Position numbers and translations under genes: made by a program. Source: Rhizobium halophilum (GTDB taxonomy: Bacteria > Pseudomonadota > Alphaproteobacteria > Rhizobiales > Rhizobiaceae). From it: a stretch of 64,000 nucleotides of DNA. This document shows, one piece after another, positions 18,204 through 27,077 of the stretch. The notes below the pieces were generated by a model that saw only the letters and a list, made by a program, of their open reading frames with translations, had not been told where the DNA came from and did not search any database. The stretch covers positions 806,001 to 870,000 of the forward strand of contig NZ_JAKJHS010000001.1 of assembly GCF_021648825.1 (NCBI RefSeq), read 5' to 3'. Position 1 is the first letter of the stretch. Each line of letters opens with the position of its first letter.

Positions 18204-18935
18204 AGCAAGGCTCCCTTTGCGACATCAATCCAGCAAGGTTGGCGCTGGTTCCAGTGGGCGTTCACAGTATCCTGTGCATTCGCCCTCGGCGGATGCACAG
18301 GCCATGTTTCCGCTCTGGATCCGGCTGGGCCCTCAGCCGAGTCTATAGCAAAGCTCTGGTGGGTCATGTTGGCAGCCTCCGTCCCGCTGTTTCTCCTGGT
18401 CGTCGGACTGTTTCTCCTCCTCGTTTATAAGCCGCAACTTGGCAGACGGCTCTCGCCCCGCACCTGGATACTCGCCGGCGGCCTGGGCCTGCCGATCCCG
18501 ATTCTCGCTGCCTTGACCTTCTACGCCTTCTGGCAAGGGGAGTATCTGCTGAGAGGCGGGTCTGAGCTTCCCGCTGATCTGGTGAGGATCGAGGCAACGG
18601 GAACGCGTTGGCAGTGGGTCTTCCGCTATCCTGAAGTGGAAGGAAACCCTTCCACCGTTGGCGTACTCCACATTCCTGCCGGTCGCACAATTGAAGTGGC
18701 GGTGGAAAGCGATGACGTCATCCATAGCTTCTGGGTCCCTAGACTAGCCGGGAAGATAGACGCAGTGCCCGGACATACGAACTTTCTGAGGCTTCGCGCG
18801 GACCGGCCAGGACGTTACGGCGGCCAGTGTTCCGAGTACTGCGGCGTCGGGCACGCAGGTATGGACTTCGAGGTCCGTGCCCATGCAGCCGAAGACTATT
18901 TGAATGCACTCGGGCCCGGAGAACAAACGCCATGA
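18183..18935 (+). CDS. coxB: cytochrome c oxidase subunit II (start uncertain)
   Basis: About 250-residue CuA subunit. An N-terminal hydrophobic stretch ends in a lipobox-like FALGGC, suggesting a lipoprotein, followed by two membrane helices and a periplasmic cupredoxin. The CuA site is complete: VIHSFWVP, then CSEYCGVGHAGM (two cysteines, histidine and methionine). The aromatic electron-entry patch is seen in TRWQWVFRYPE. No ATG or GTG precedes the signal sequence closely; TTG at 18183 is a guess, with no clear ribosome site, and the frame is open back to 17736. The stop overlaps the subunit I/III start (ATGA). Confidence 0.82.
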   Translation: MDFARFHSKAPFATSIQQGWRWFQWAFTVSCAFALGGCTGHVSALDPAGPSAESIAKLWWVMLAASVPLFLLVVGLFLLLVYKPQLGRRLSPRTWILAGGLGLPIPILAALTFYAFWQGEYLLRGGSELPADLVRIEATGTRWQWVFRYPEVEGNPSTVGVLHIPAGRTIEVAVESDDVIHSFWVPRLAGKIDAVPGHTNFLRLRADRPGRYGGQCSEYCGVGHAGMDFEVRAHAAEDYLNALGPGEQTP

Positions 18936-21433
18936 AGCCCGAAACATCCGCAATTGAGCTGCATCGTGCACTTGAGGAAATATGGGGAACGAAGCCTGGC
19001 CTGACTCGTCTCGCCGCGGTCAATCATAACGTGGTCGGCCGTCGCTTCATGTTGACGTCGCTCATCTTCTTCGCAGTCGGCGGACTGCTCGCCATGTTGA
19101 TCCGCACGCAACTCGCTTCGTCCGAAAGCGTCTTCATGGACGCGGAAGAGTACGCGCAGGTATTTACCATGCACGGCTCGATCATGATGTTCCTGTTCGC
19201 GATCCCATTTTTCGAAGGCTTGGCGATCTACCTGCTTCCAAAGCTGCTGGGCACTCGGGATCTCGCCTTCCCGCGGCTCTCCGCCTACGGCTTCTGGTGC
19301 TATCTCTTTGGAGGGAGCTTACTGCTTGCTGCCTTGGTCGCCGGGGTGGCACCGAACAGCGGCTGGTTTATGTACACGCCCCTCTCCTCGAATACCTACT
19401 CACCAGGCATCAATTCGGATGTCTGGCTGCTGGGTGTGACATTCGTCGAGATCTCTGCCCTGTCGGCGGCCATCGAAATCATGGTAACGATCCTGAAGCT
19501 GCGGGCGTCGGGCATGTCCCTCGACAAGATGCCGATCTTCGCATGGTACATGCTCGTGGTGGCAACCATGATGTTGATCGGCTTTCCACCGCTCATCCTG
19601 GGATCGGTCCTGCTTGAGGTGGAACGGGCCTTCGACCTGCCGTTCTTCGACCCGACGCGCGGCGGCGATCCTCTGTTGTGGCAGCACCTGTTCTGGCTCT
19701 TCGGGCATCCAGAGGTTTATATCATCTTCTTGCCCGCGGCAGGAGCGATATCCACGATCTTGCCGGTCTTTGCAGGCGCGCCTCTGGCCGGTTACCGGAT
19801 CATCATCGCAGCACTCGTTTCGATGGCGTTTCTCTCCTTCGGGCTTTGGGTCCACCACATGTATACCGTCGGCATCCCGCACGTGGCTCTCTCATTCTTC
19901 TCCGCGGCAAGTGCCCTCGTTGCCATTCCAACAGCAATCCAGATCTTCGCCTGGCTGGCCACCATCAGCCACGGGAAACCCCGCTTTTCGATCCCGATGC
20001 TGCACATTTTCGGCTTTTTCTTCGTGTTCGTCATTGGTGGGCTCACAGGCGTGATGCTGGCAATGGTGCCCTTCGACTGGCAGGCTCACGACACCCACTT
20101 CGTGGTCGCCCACCTGCACTATGTGCTAGTCGGTGGCTTCGTCTTCCCCATGCTCGCAGCCGCTTACTACTGGCTTCCTCACATCAGCGGTCGTCAGCCG
20201 GTACAGCACCTATCTTCGGCTGCCTTCTGGATGATCTTTGTCGGCTTCAATGTCACCTTCTTTATGATGCATCTGACAGGACTGCGTGGAATGCCGCGGC
20301 GGGTTTTCGAATACCCCCCGGAGTCGGGATGGGAGACCCTCAATTTCATCTCGTCCGCCGGCGGCTTCGTGATGACCATGGGCTTCGCTCTGGTTGCTCT
20401 CGACTTCATCCTGATATTCCGGTTTGGCCGCCCCTTTCACCGCAATCCTTGGAGCGCCGGAACGCTCGAATGGGCCATGGCGACCCCACCTCCTTCTTAT
20501 AATTTTGCGTCTCTGCCCACCATAGATCGCCGCGCCGACATGCTGGATCCCAACGCCATCGGACCACATCTTGCGGCCGGAAACGGGCTTCTGGCCTGGC
20601 CGCGAGGCGGCCGGATGGAGCTCCTTGCGATCGACATGGTGTCCGGCGCTCCGGAGCACGTCGTACGCCTGCCACGCCAGACCTTCCTGCCTCTCTGGAC
20701 CGCGATCGCCACCGGCTGCTTCTTCTTGTCCCTCCTCTTTAAGGTTTACTGGGCAACGCCGGTTGCATTTGTCGCCGTCATCGCCCTTTTCTTGCTCTGG
20801 TGCGGGGACACGGCCGAGTCTAAGGATGTCGGCCGGTTGCCGATCGGCAACGGCCAAGAGCTACCCACCCACATTGAGGCAGATCGACCTCCTTCATGGT
20901 GGGCAATGGTGTTTGCCATCACCGCAGACGCCACGGCATACATCTCCTTGCTGTTCGGTGGTCTCTTCCTGTGGATCTCGGCGCCAAACTGGCCACCACA
21001 GGACGCCCACGAAATCGGGCTTTCTTTGCCGGCGCTTGCGGCCGTGACGAGCACAGTTGCCGCCGTCGCCGGTTGGCGGGCAGCCGCCAGTCTGCCTTCC
21101 TCCACCGGATTGCTGTCCCTTGCCAGCCTCACCCACCTCGCTACAGCTGGAATCATGCTCTGGTTGGCCCTGACCTCCGTACCCAATCCCCACGCGCATG
21201 CAGCTGCAGCAACGGTATTTGTGGTGCTCTGCTACGCCGCGCTTCACAGTTTGATGGGCGCGGTTTTCGCCGGCTACGGCATCTGGCGCATCCGAAGTGG
21301 CTTTGTTTCCCATGCAAGAAGCCTCGACCTCCGCATCGGAGCAATGTGGCACGGGTACAGCGCATTGATTGCCATTACCGCAGCCGGTTTTCCGTTCCTG
21401 TTGTCGGCACTTGCCAGCGAGATATCCCGATGA
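18932..21433 (+). CDS. coxA: cytochrome c oxidase subunit I + III fusion
   Basis: 833-residue fusion. Residues about 35-560 are subunit I: MHGSIMMFLFAIPFFEG (haem ligand histidine), WQHLFWLFGHPEVYIIFLP (CuB histidine with the cross-linked tyrosine), WVHHMYTVG (two CuB histidines) and HFVVAHLHYVLVGG (haem histidines). After a hydrophilic linker, the last about 180 residues are a short subunit III-like part with five helices and a closing MWHGYSALIAI. Fusions of I and III are known in bacterial aa3/ba3-type oxidases. The ATG at 18932 overlaps the coxB stop. The upstream extension of the frame is not coding. No ctaB, ctaG or cox15 assembly gene lies nearby. Confidence 0.88.
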   Translation: MKPETSAIELHRALEEIWGTKPGLTRLAAVNHNVVGRRFMLTSLIFFAVGGLLAMLIRTQLASSESVFMDAEEYAQVFTMHGSIMMFLFAIPFFEGLAIYLLPKLLGTRDLAFPRLSAYGFWCYLFGGSLLLAALVAGVAPNSGWFMYTPLSSNTYSPGINSDVWLLGVTFVEISALSAAIEIMVTILKLRASGMSLDKMPIFAWYMLVVATMMLIGFPPLILGSVLLEVERAFDLPFFDPTRGGDPLLWQHLFWLFGHPEVYIIFLPAAGAISTILPVFAGAPLAGYRIIIAALVSMAFLSFGLWVHHMYTVGIPHVALSFFSAASALVAIPTAIQIFAWLATISHGKPRFSIPMLHIFGFFFVFVIGGLTGVMLAMVPFDWQAHDTHFVVAHLHYVLVGGFVFPMLAAAYYWLPHISGRQPVQHLSSAAFWMIFVGFNVTFFMMHLTGLRGMPRRVFEYPPESGWETLNFISSAGGFVMTMGFALVALDFILIFRFGRPFHRNPWSAGTLEWAMATPPPSYNFASLPTIDRRADMLDPNAIGPHLAAGNGLLAWPRGGRMELLAIDMVSGAPEHVVRLPRQTFLPLWTAIATGCFFLSLLFKVYWATPVAFVAVIALFLLWCGDTAESKDVGRLPIGNGQELPTHIEADRPPSWWAMVFAITADATAYISLLFGGLFLWISAPNWPPQDAHEIGLSLPALAAVTSTVAAVAGWRAAASLPSSTGLLSLASLTHLATAGIMLWLALTSVPNPHAHAAAATVFVVLCYAALHSLMGAVFAGYGIWRIRSGFVSHARSLDLRIGAMWHGYSALIAITAAGFPFLLSALASEISR

Positions 21434-21780
21434 TGCGAAACCCGATAATCACCATCATTTCCGGGTTCGTTCTCTGGAGCCTTTTCTTCTTGCTGCTCTA
21501 CGCGGTTCAAGCCACCGGCTGCCATTTTGCGGGGAGACCGCTGGTGGCCCTTGAACGATACCCGATCCTGCGCGTGATCCTGATCATCGCTTTCCTGCTT
21601 TCGCTGCTGGCCGTCCTCATCCCGTTCTTGCTCCTGAGACGTCGCTACACGGCTTCACGGAGCGACAACGAAACCGTGGACTTTACGCGTGAGGTAGCAG
21701 GCTATGTCTGGATCGCGGCCGCGGTTGCGACCCCCTTCTGCTTCGCCGGCGTGATGTGGTTAAGCCTCTGCGGCACCTAG
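21430..21780 (+). CDS. small three-helix membrane protein of the oxidase cluster
   Basis: 116-residue protein not assigned to a named family. It has three hydrophobic segments (about residues 6-27, 47-69 and 90-113) separated by charged loops, and two cysteines near helix ends. Its ATG overlaps the coxA stop by four bases, so it is co-translated with the oxidase and is probably an accessory or subunit IV-like component (inferred). Confidence 0.65.
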   Translation: MMRNPIITIISGFVLWSLFFLLLYAVQATGCHFAGRPLVALERYPILRVILIIAFLLSLLAVLIPFLLLRRRYTASRSDNETVDFTREVAGYVWIAAAVATPFCFAGVMWLSLCGT

Positions 21781-21918
21781 CTGCTGGCGAGCACCTGCTC
21801 CCATCGCCAGCCAACACCGACGTGGATTTCGCAGACGCCGTGTTCTAACCGTGCGCCATGTCGCTGCCCGAGAACAGCGCCTCCAAATCTCGCACCACCG
21901 AGCCGCCTTCGGCCAAGC

Positions 21919-23661
21919 CTACGCCGCGATGATACCTCGCGCCGCCGTGATCTCCTGCCACGCGTCATACGCTGCAAGGACCGTCTCCATCTGGGCTGCG
22001 TGGCCCTTGATGAACTCCTCCCCGTAGATCGTCTCGTCAGGGTATTCCGTGATCAAAGTCATCGGCACCGTGTGGCGATCATCCACCGAAGACAGGCACG
22101 GGAAGCCGTTGATGACCCTGAAGCCCGTTTCACCCGCATGGATCTCGTAGAGCTCGATCTGCCGATTGTTGGACTCCAGCAGCCCCGGGATGGCGCCGAG
22201 ATGACGGGTGACCTTGTCGAGCAGTTGCTCTGCCTCGCGAGCCCAATCTGCGTGATGGCGCAGGACCAGGAAAAAGCCCTTCGGCAGCGTCCACATCGCA
22301 AAGTTACGAGGCACATAACCTGACAAAGGCCTGGTCCATTCGTGCGAAGGATAGCCGTGCAGGTTTACGTGCAGGAGAGCACCGCTGACCTCTTCGGCCT
22401 TAAGGCGGATGGCCTTCTCGTGGAGGTGTGGGCCGGCGTTCTCCGCTGTCCGATATTCCAGGTCGTCACCCAGCGCAGTGTAACGCGCGGCGTGATGCAT
22501 GTGGCGAGGGTTGTCGATCCGAAGACGCTGGTGCACCGCATAGCCGTCCGGGTTTTCGAGTGGCGAAATCGTAAAGTGGGTATCCGTCCGCTGCCGTAGC
22601 CGTTCTGCCGCCCGAAGTGCCCCCACGATGCCGGTCGTTTCATTGGGGTGCTGGCCGCCGCTGATCATCACGGCTGCATCCCGGCCGGCATGATAACGGG
22701 CTTGGAGTTCGCGGCCTGATCGGGCATTCGCGGCGAAGGCCTCACCACCCAGACCTTCCAGGAGTCGATATATCTGAGACGCTGCCAGCGGCTCTCGGGC
22801 TGTGTCGAGCTCCTGCTCTGCACCTTGCGCCACCTCGGCGGAAAACTGTTTCAGCTCGACCGCAACCGAAACGTCCGCATCCGATCTCACGATTTCGGGC
22901 ACGATCTGGCCAGGCTTCAACCCACGGTCACCCAGAGGCCGACCCGACTTCTTCTGGAAGACCTCGAGCAGAGAGAAATAGAAGTCTTCGTGCAGGGCCT
23001 CGCGGAGACTGACTACCTCGTCGCCCACAGGCAGCGGTTCGTCCTCGGCGGGATGCGCAACCCGGATGTTCAGTTCTTCGAAGTAAGGCTCCTTGTCTGC
23101 CCACGGATAGGCGACAATCGCATCAACCGTCGCTTCAAACAGGGCCTCGTAGTCCGTTGTCAGCCGTCCGCCCGTCTCGTCGCCGGCAGCGCGATACCAG
23201 CCGGTCGGCGAGACATTTGTCTCGCCCGCAACGTCGACATGAACGCGGTTTGGCGCCAGAACCTTCAATTCTTGCTTTTCGGTGCCACAGGTCAGGACAA
23301 CGTCATAGAAGAAGTCACCATCGGCGCGTTCGTTGAACGCGATATCGATGTCGCCAACCAACGCCGCGAGAGGATAGGCCTCCAGGCGGAACCGATTTGC
23401 CGGCGCACCCGGATGGACGGGATAGCGGATTTCGATTGTCTCCACGCCTTCCAGATCGATCTCTTCGCGGAAAGCGTGGAGAAGCGGCTTATAGGCGCTT
23501 CGGATGCGGGCACTCACCCCCTTCTCCGCCAGCGCACGCTCCGCCGCCTGCCGGCTTCTGCGATCGTCGAACGTCCAGGCTTCAAAAGACTGACCGGGCA
23601 CGGCTTTCGCAACCAATGTGTTCAGAGTGCGCTCGAAGGAATTGCTGAAGATCTTGGTCAT
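21919..23661 (-). CDS. M14-family zinc carboxypeptidase-like protein
   Basis: 580-residue cytoplasmic protein (no signal peptide). The C-terminal half is an M14 metallopeptidase domain: SGGQHPNETTG (zinc ligands H338 and E341), SPLENPDGYAV and LLHVNLHGYPSHEW (zinc ligand H435). The N-terminal about 320 residues resemble no family I can name; they include a beta-rich part and PVGDEVVSLREALHEDFYFS. As the last gene of the peptide/5-oxoproline operon it probably trims an imported peptide or amide. It could equally be an amidohydrolase-like deacylase of the M14 fold. It is separated from the permease gene by five bases. Confidence 0.8.
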   Translation of the reverse strand: MTKIFSNSFERTLNTLVAKAVPGQSFEAWTFDDRRSRQAAERALAEKGVSARIRSAYKPLLHAFREEIDLEGVETIEIRYPVHPGAPANRFRLEAYPLAALVGDIDIAFNERADGDFFYDVVLTCGTEKQELKVLAPNRVHVDVAGETNVSPTGWYRAAGDETGGRLTTDYEALFEATVDAIVAYPWADKEPYFEELNIRVAHPAEDEPLPVGDEVVSLREALHEDFYFSLLEVFQKKSGRPLGDRGLKPGQIVPEIVRSDADVSVAVELKQFSAEVAQGAEQELDTAREPLAASQIYRLLEGLGGEAFAANARSGRELQARYHAGRDAAVMISGGQHPNETTGIVGALRAAERLRQRTDTHFTISPLENPDGYAVHQRLRIDNPRHMHHAARYTALGDDLEYRTAENAGPHLHEKAIRLKAEEVSGALLHVNLHGYPSHEWTRPLSGYVPRNFAMWTLPKGFFLVLRHHADWAREAEQLLDKVTRHLGAIPGLLESNNRQIELYEIHAGETGFRVINGFPCLSSVDDRHTVPMTLITEYPDETIYGEEFIKGHAAQMETVLAAYDAWQEITAARGIIAA

Positions 23662-23666
23662 CTGAG

Positions 23667-24512
23667 TTATCCTGTCGTTCTGCCGGTGGGATCGAGGCTG
23701 TCGCGCAGCCAGTCACCCAGCAGGTTGAGGCCGAGCACGGTGAGCAGGATCGCAAGTCCCGGGAAGACGCTGACCCACCAGGCGGTCTGCAGATAGGTTC
23801 GCCCGTCGGCGAGCATGCCGCCCCAGCTCGGTATGGTCGGATCGACGCCGAGCCCGAGGAAGGTCAGGCTGCTTTCCAGCAGGATGTTGTTGGCGACGTT
23901 GAGCGTCATCAGCACGATCACCGGGCCGATGAGGTTCGGCAACAGGTGCTGGACAATGATGCGCCAGTCGCGCACACCGATGGCACGCGCGGAGAGGACG
24001 AATTCCCGCTCCCGCAAGGTCAGCACGGAACCGCGTACCACCCGAGCATATTGCACCCACTGCGATACGATCAGCAGGATGATCGTGTTGGTCAGGCTGC
24101 CGCCGACGATGGCAATGAAGGTAATCGCCAGTAGGATGAAGGGCATGGCAAGCTGAAGATCAGCGAAGCGCATCACCAGCATATCCCAGAAGCCGCGGTA
24201 GTAGCCGGCGACGAGGCCCATGAAGACGCCGAAGATCACGGCGCCAACGACGGATGTGAACCCGACGAGGAGCGAGATTTTGCCTCCCGCCACCACGCGC
24301 GCCAGCACGTCCCGGCCTAGGGGATCCGTGCCGAACACGTGCTGAATGTCCGTAAACGGCGGGACCAGCCGTGACAGCAGGTTGACCTTTTCAGCACCCG
24401 GAAAAAGCACATCCGAGAGAAGCACTGCGCCGCAGATAATGATGGTTAGAGAGGCACCCAGGATGAACTCGAGACTGTGGAACCGCTGCAGGCGTGAAGT
24501 ATTTGCGGCCAT
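23667..24512 (-). CDS. peptide ABC transporter permease (DppC type)
   Basis: 281-residue inner-membrane permease. DppC/OppC hallmarks: an early PPFTDIQHVFGTDPLGRDVLARV segment, about six helices, and the EAA-like loop ALSARAIGVRDWRIIVQHLLPN preceding NIILLESSLTFLGLG, then PSWGGMLADGR. It pairs with the DppB-type permease whose gene ends five bases upstream. Confidence 0.86.
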   Translation of the reverse strand: MAANTSRLQRFHSLEFILGASLTIIICGAVLLSDVLFPGAEKVNLLSRLVPPFTDIQHVFGTDPLGRDVLARVVAGGKISLLVGFTSVVGAVIFGVFMGLVAGYYRGFWDMLVMRFADLQLAMPFILLAITFIAIVGGSLTNTIILLIVSQWVQYARVVRGSVLTLREREFVLSARAIGVRDWRIIVQHLLPNLIGPVIVLMTLNVANNILLESSLTFLGLGVDPTIPSWGGMLADGRTYLQTAWWVSVFPGLAILLTVLGLNLLGDWLRDSLDPTGRTTG

Positions 24513-24517
24513 GGTGA

Positions 24518-25441
24518 CTACTCCGTGCGGATGCGGGGATCGATCAGCCCGTAGGCAATATCGACCAGGAGATTGATGCCGACGATCAACAGCGAGAGTA
24601 CGGTGATGACAGCCTGGAGAACCGGATAGTCTCGCGCTCCAACTGCATCAAAGGCCAGCGTTCCCAGACCTGGCCAGTTGAAGACGCGCTCGATGACGAC
24701 GATGCCGCCCAGCAGGCTGCCGAACTGCAGGCCGAAATAGGTGACGAGCGGTATCGCGCAGTTGCGCAGCGCGTGCTTGTAGAGCACCGTTGTTTCGCTC
24801 AGCCCCTTGGCACGCGCGACCATGACGTACTGTGACTGCAGCGTGTCGAGCATGGTGGTGCGAACGAGGCGGACGTTGGTTGCTGTCAGGATGATGGCCA
24901 TGGTGGCGCCGGGCATGATGTAGCTCTGGATGCCGCCCATCCCGCTTGGTGGCAGCAGTCCGAGCGTGATTGAGAACAACAGCACCAGCATGGTGGCGAG
25001 CCAGAAATTGGGAAAGGATAGCCCGATCAGTGAAAAGATCCGGATCGCCTGATCCAACCCTTTGCCCCGTGACGTTGCGGCCATGATGCCGAGCGGGATC
25101 GACAGCACGATCGAAATCGCCATGGAGACGAAGGCGAGCATCAATGTTGCCGGAACGGCATTGCCGATCAGCGTCGAGACCTGTGTGCCGCCGACGAAAC
25201 TGCGGCCGAAGTCTAGGGTGATGATCCCCTTCAGGAAGTCGAAATATTGAACGAAGAACGGCTTGTCCGTACCAAGCGCCGCACGGATGCGCGCCAGGTC
25301 ATCCTCCGTCATGCTGCCGCCGCCCTGGAACATCGTGACGGCGGGATCACCGGTCAGGCGGATGGCGAAGGACACCAGCAGTGTGATGGCGATGACGACG
25401 AAGATCGCCTGCAAAAAGCGTTTGACGAGGAAGCCGGCCAC
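24518..25441 (-). CDS. peptide ABC transporter permease (DppB type)
   Basis: 307-residue permease with the typical DppB N-terminus (LVKRFLQAIFVVIAITLLVS), GDPAVTMFQGG, and the coupling loop VMVARAKGLSETTVLYKHALRN followed by GGIVVIERVFNWPGLG. About six membrane segments. It lies downstream of the binding-protein gene, separated by 61 bases containing a strong hairpin. Confidence 0.86.
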   Translation of the reverse strand: MAGFLVKRFLQAIFVVIAITLLVSFAIRLTGDPAVTMFQGGGSMTEDDLARIRAALGTDKPFFVQYFDFLKGIITLDFGRSFVGGTQVSTLIGNAVPATLMLAFVSMAISIVLSIPLGIMAATSRGKGLDQAIRIFSLIGLSFPNFWLATMLVLLFSITLGLLPPSGMGGIQSYIMPGATMAIILTATNVRLVRTTMLDTLQSQYVMVARAKGLSETTVLYKHALRNCAIPLVTYFGLQFGSLLGGIVVIERVFNWPGLGTLAFDAVGARDYPVLQAVITVLSLLIVGINLLVDIAYGLIDPRIRTE

Positions 25442-25464
25442 GTTTCTTTCCTTGAAGTCGAGGA

Positions 25465-25491
25465 GGTGCCGCCCGTTCCTCGGGCGGCACC
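25465..25491 (-). terminator. hairpin between peptide-binding-protein and DppB genes
   Basis: Perfect 11-base stem GGTGCCGCCCG (25465-25475) / CGGGCGGCACC (25481-25491) with a TTCCT loop on the plus strand, 11 bases after the binding-protein stop. No T-tract follows on the minus strand, so partial attenuation or 3' mRNA protection is more likely than full termination. Confidence 0.55.
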
Positions 25492-25502
25492 GGATAGGAC
25501 GC

Positions 25503-27035
25503 TTATTCGACGGTGACGTCGGTCAGCTTCAGGCGGTTGTCCGGCGGAGCGATGAAGTTCTTCACCCGCTTGGACACGCCGTAGATCGCGTTCGTGTTGT
25601 AGAGCGGAAGCTCGAGTGCACGGTCGGCAACATAGGCTCCGATCTCCTTGAGGATCCGCTCCCGCTCTGCACGATCGGTCAGTGGGCGCTGGGACTCCAG
25701 GAGCTTGTCCAGCGTGTCGTCCTTCTCGTAGGGGTTCCACTTCTCGCCTGAGTGGTACATCGAGTAAGCCGTGTTGTCGTAGTCGAACGTCCAGCCGCCC
25801 CACTTCTGCTGGAACATCGCGCCGGTCTTGCCCTGCGGGATGATGTCGTTCAGCAGCACGTTGGTCTCGTAGGGCTTGATGGTGGCGTTGAGGCCGACCA
25901 TCTGCAGGTAGCTTGCCACGACCTGGGCGACCTCGTTCATCGTGGCGTCATTGCCGCGGATGTCGATCTGCAGGCTCGCACCCGGCTCGACGCCAGCTTC
26001 TTCAAGAAGCTTCTTTGCCGCTTCCGGGTCGTAGGGAAGCGGAGCGAGCTCTTCGTCATGGCCGAAGGAAAGCGCGCTCTGGAATGTCGCGATTTCGGCG
26101 CCCTGTCCGGCCAGGATGGAATCGACGATGGTCTTGCGATCGACTGCCATGATAATGGCCTTGCGGACCTTCGGATCTGCCGTGATGCCCTCGCGCGTGT
26201 TGAAGCGCAGTGAATCGACGGTCGGACCGGGAACGCTGACCACTTCCAGGTTCGGGTCAGATTCAATGACCGGGATCATGCCGATCGGAATGATCGGCGG
26301 GATCACGATGTCGACCCGGCCGGCCTGCAGTTCGGCAACGGCAGTCGCAGGCTCGGTGATGAAGCGGTAGTCGAGTTCCGAAAGCTTCGGCGCCCCACCC
26401 CAGTAGTCCTGGAAGGCCTCAAGCTTGATGCCGACCTTCGGCTCGTAGGAAACGAACTTGAAAGGACCGGTGCCGACAGGGTTGAGGTTGAAGAAGTCTT
26501 CACCCTTCTCCTCGATATACTTCGGCGGCACGATCATGGCGCCATAGCCGGCAAGCTTCGTCAGCAGAACCGGGTCGGGCGTCGAGAGCTTCATGTCGAC
26601 CGTATAGTCGTCGATGACCTCGACGCTTTCGATGGCAACATAGTTCGACCGCTGCGGACCCTTGGCACCCTCTTCGCCGAGCAGGCGGTCGAAGGTGTAC
26701 TTCACCGCTTCGGCGTTGAAGGGCTCGCCGTTGTGGAAAGAAACATTCTGGCGAAGCTTGAACCGGATCCGCTTGCCTTCGTCGAGTTCTTCCCAGCTTT
26801 CAGCCAGGGCCGGGACCAGCTCCATGTCGGGGCCACGATAGGTCAGCCCTTCGAAGATGTTGGTCGACACGGCCGCCCAGGCGACCAGGAAGGTGTCGAT
26901 CGGATCCCAGCTGCCCGGATCCTGGGAGCTGGACAGCGTCAGCTTGCCTTCGGCATGCGCCGCAGTCGTGAACGCCGTTCCCGTCATCGCGAGCGCGACG
27001 AAAGCGGTCAGAAGTCCCCGTTTCATTATTCTCAT
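25503..27035 (-). CDS. peptide ABC transporter substrate-binding protein (family 5)
   Basis: 510-residue periplasmic binding protein of the SBP_bac_5 (DppA/OppA) family. Signal peptide about residues 1-28 ending AAHA. Diagnostic segments: TNIFEGLTYRG, SWEELDEGKRIRFKLRQNVS, FHNGEPFNAEAVKYTFDRLL, NPVGTGPFKFVSY, LRFNTREG and DPKVRKAI. It could bind di- or oligopeptides; the linked pxp genes suggest pyroglutamyl peptides or related amides (inferred). The start at 27035 is preceded by GAAGAGGAACAGG. Confidence 0.86.
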   Translation of the reverse strand: MRIMKRGLLTAFVALAMTGTAFTTAAHAEGKLTLSSSQDPGSWDPIDTFLVAWAAVSTNIFEGLTYRGPDMELVPALAESWEELDEGKRIRFKLRQNVSFHNGEPFNAEAVKYTFDRLLGEEGAKGPQRSNYVAIESVEVIDDYTVDMKLSTPDPVLLTKLAGYGAMIVPPKYIEEKGEDFFNLNPVGTGPFKFVSYEPKVGIKLEAFQDYWGGAPKLSELDYRFITEPATAVAELQAGRVDIVIPPIIPIGMIPVIESDPNLEVVSVPGPTVDSLRFNTREGITADPKVRKAIIMAVDRKTIVDSILAGQGAEIATFQSALSFGHDEELAPLPYDPEAAKKLLEEAGVEPGASLQIDIRGNDATMNEVAQVVASYLQMVGLNATIKPYETNVLLNDIIPQGKTGAMFQQKWGGWTFDYDNTAYSMYHSGEKWNPYEKDDTLDKLLESQRPLTDRAERERILKEIGAYVADRALELPLYNTNAIYGVSKRVKNFIAPPDNRLKLTDVTVE

Positions 27036-27077
27036 GTACCTGTTCCTCTTCAGATGCGTGCGATTTTTCGCGGTTGT

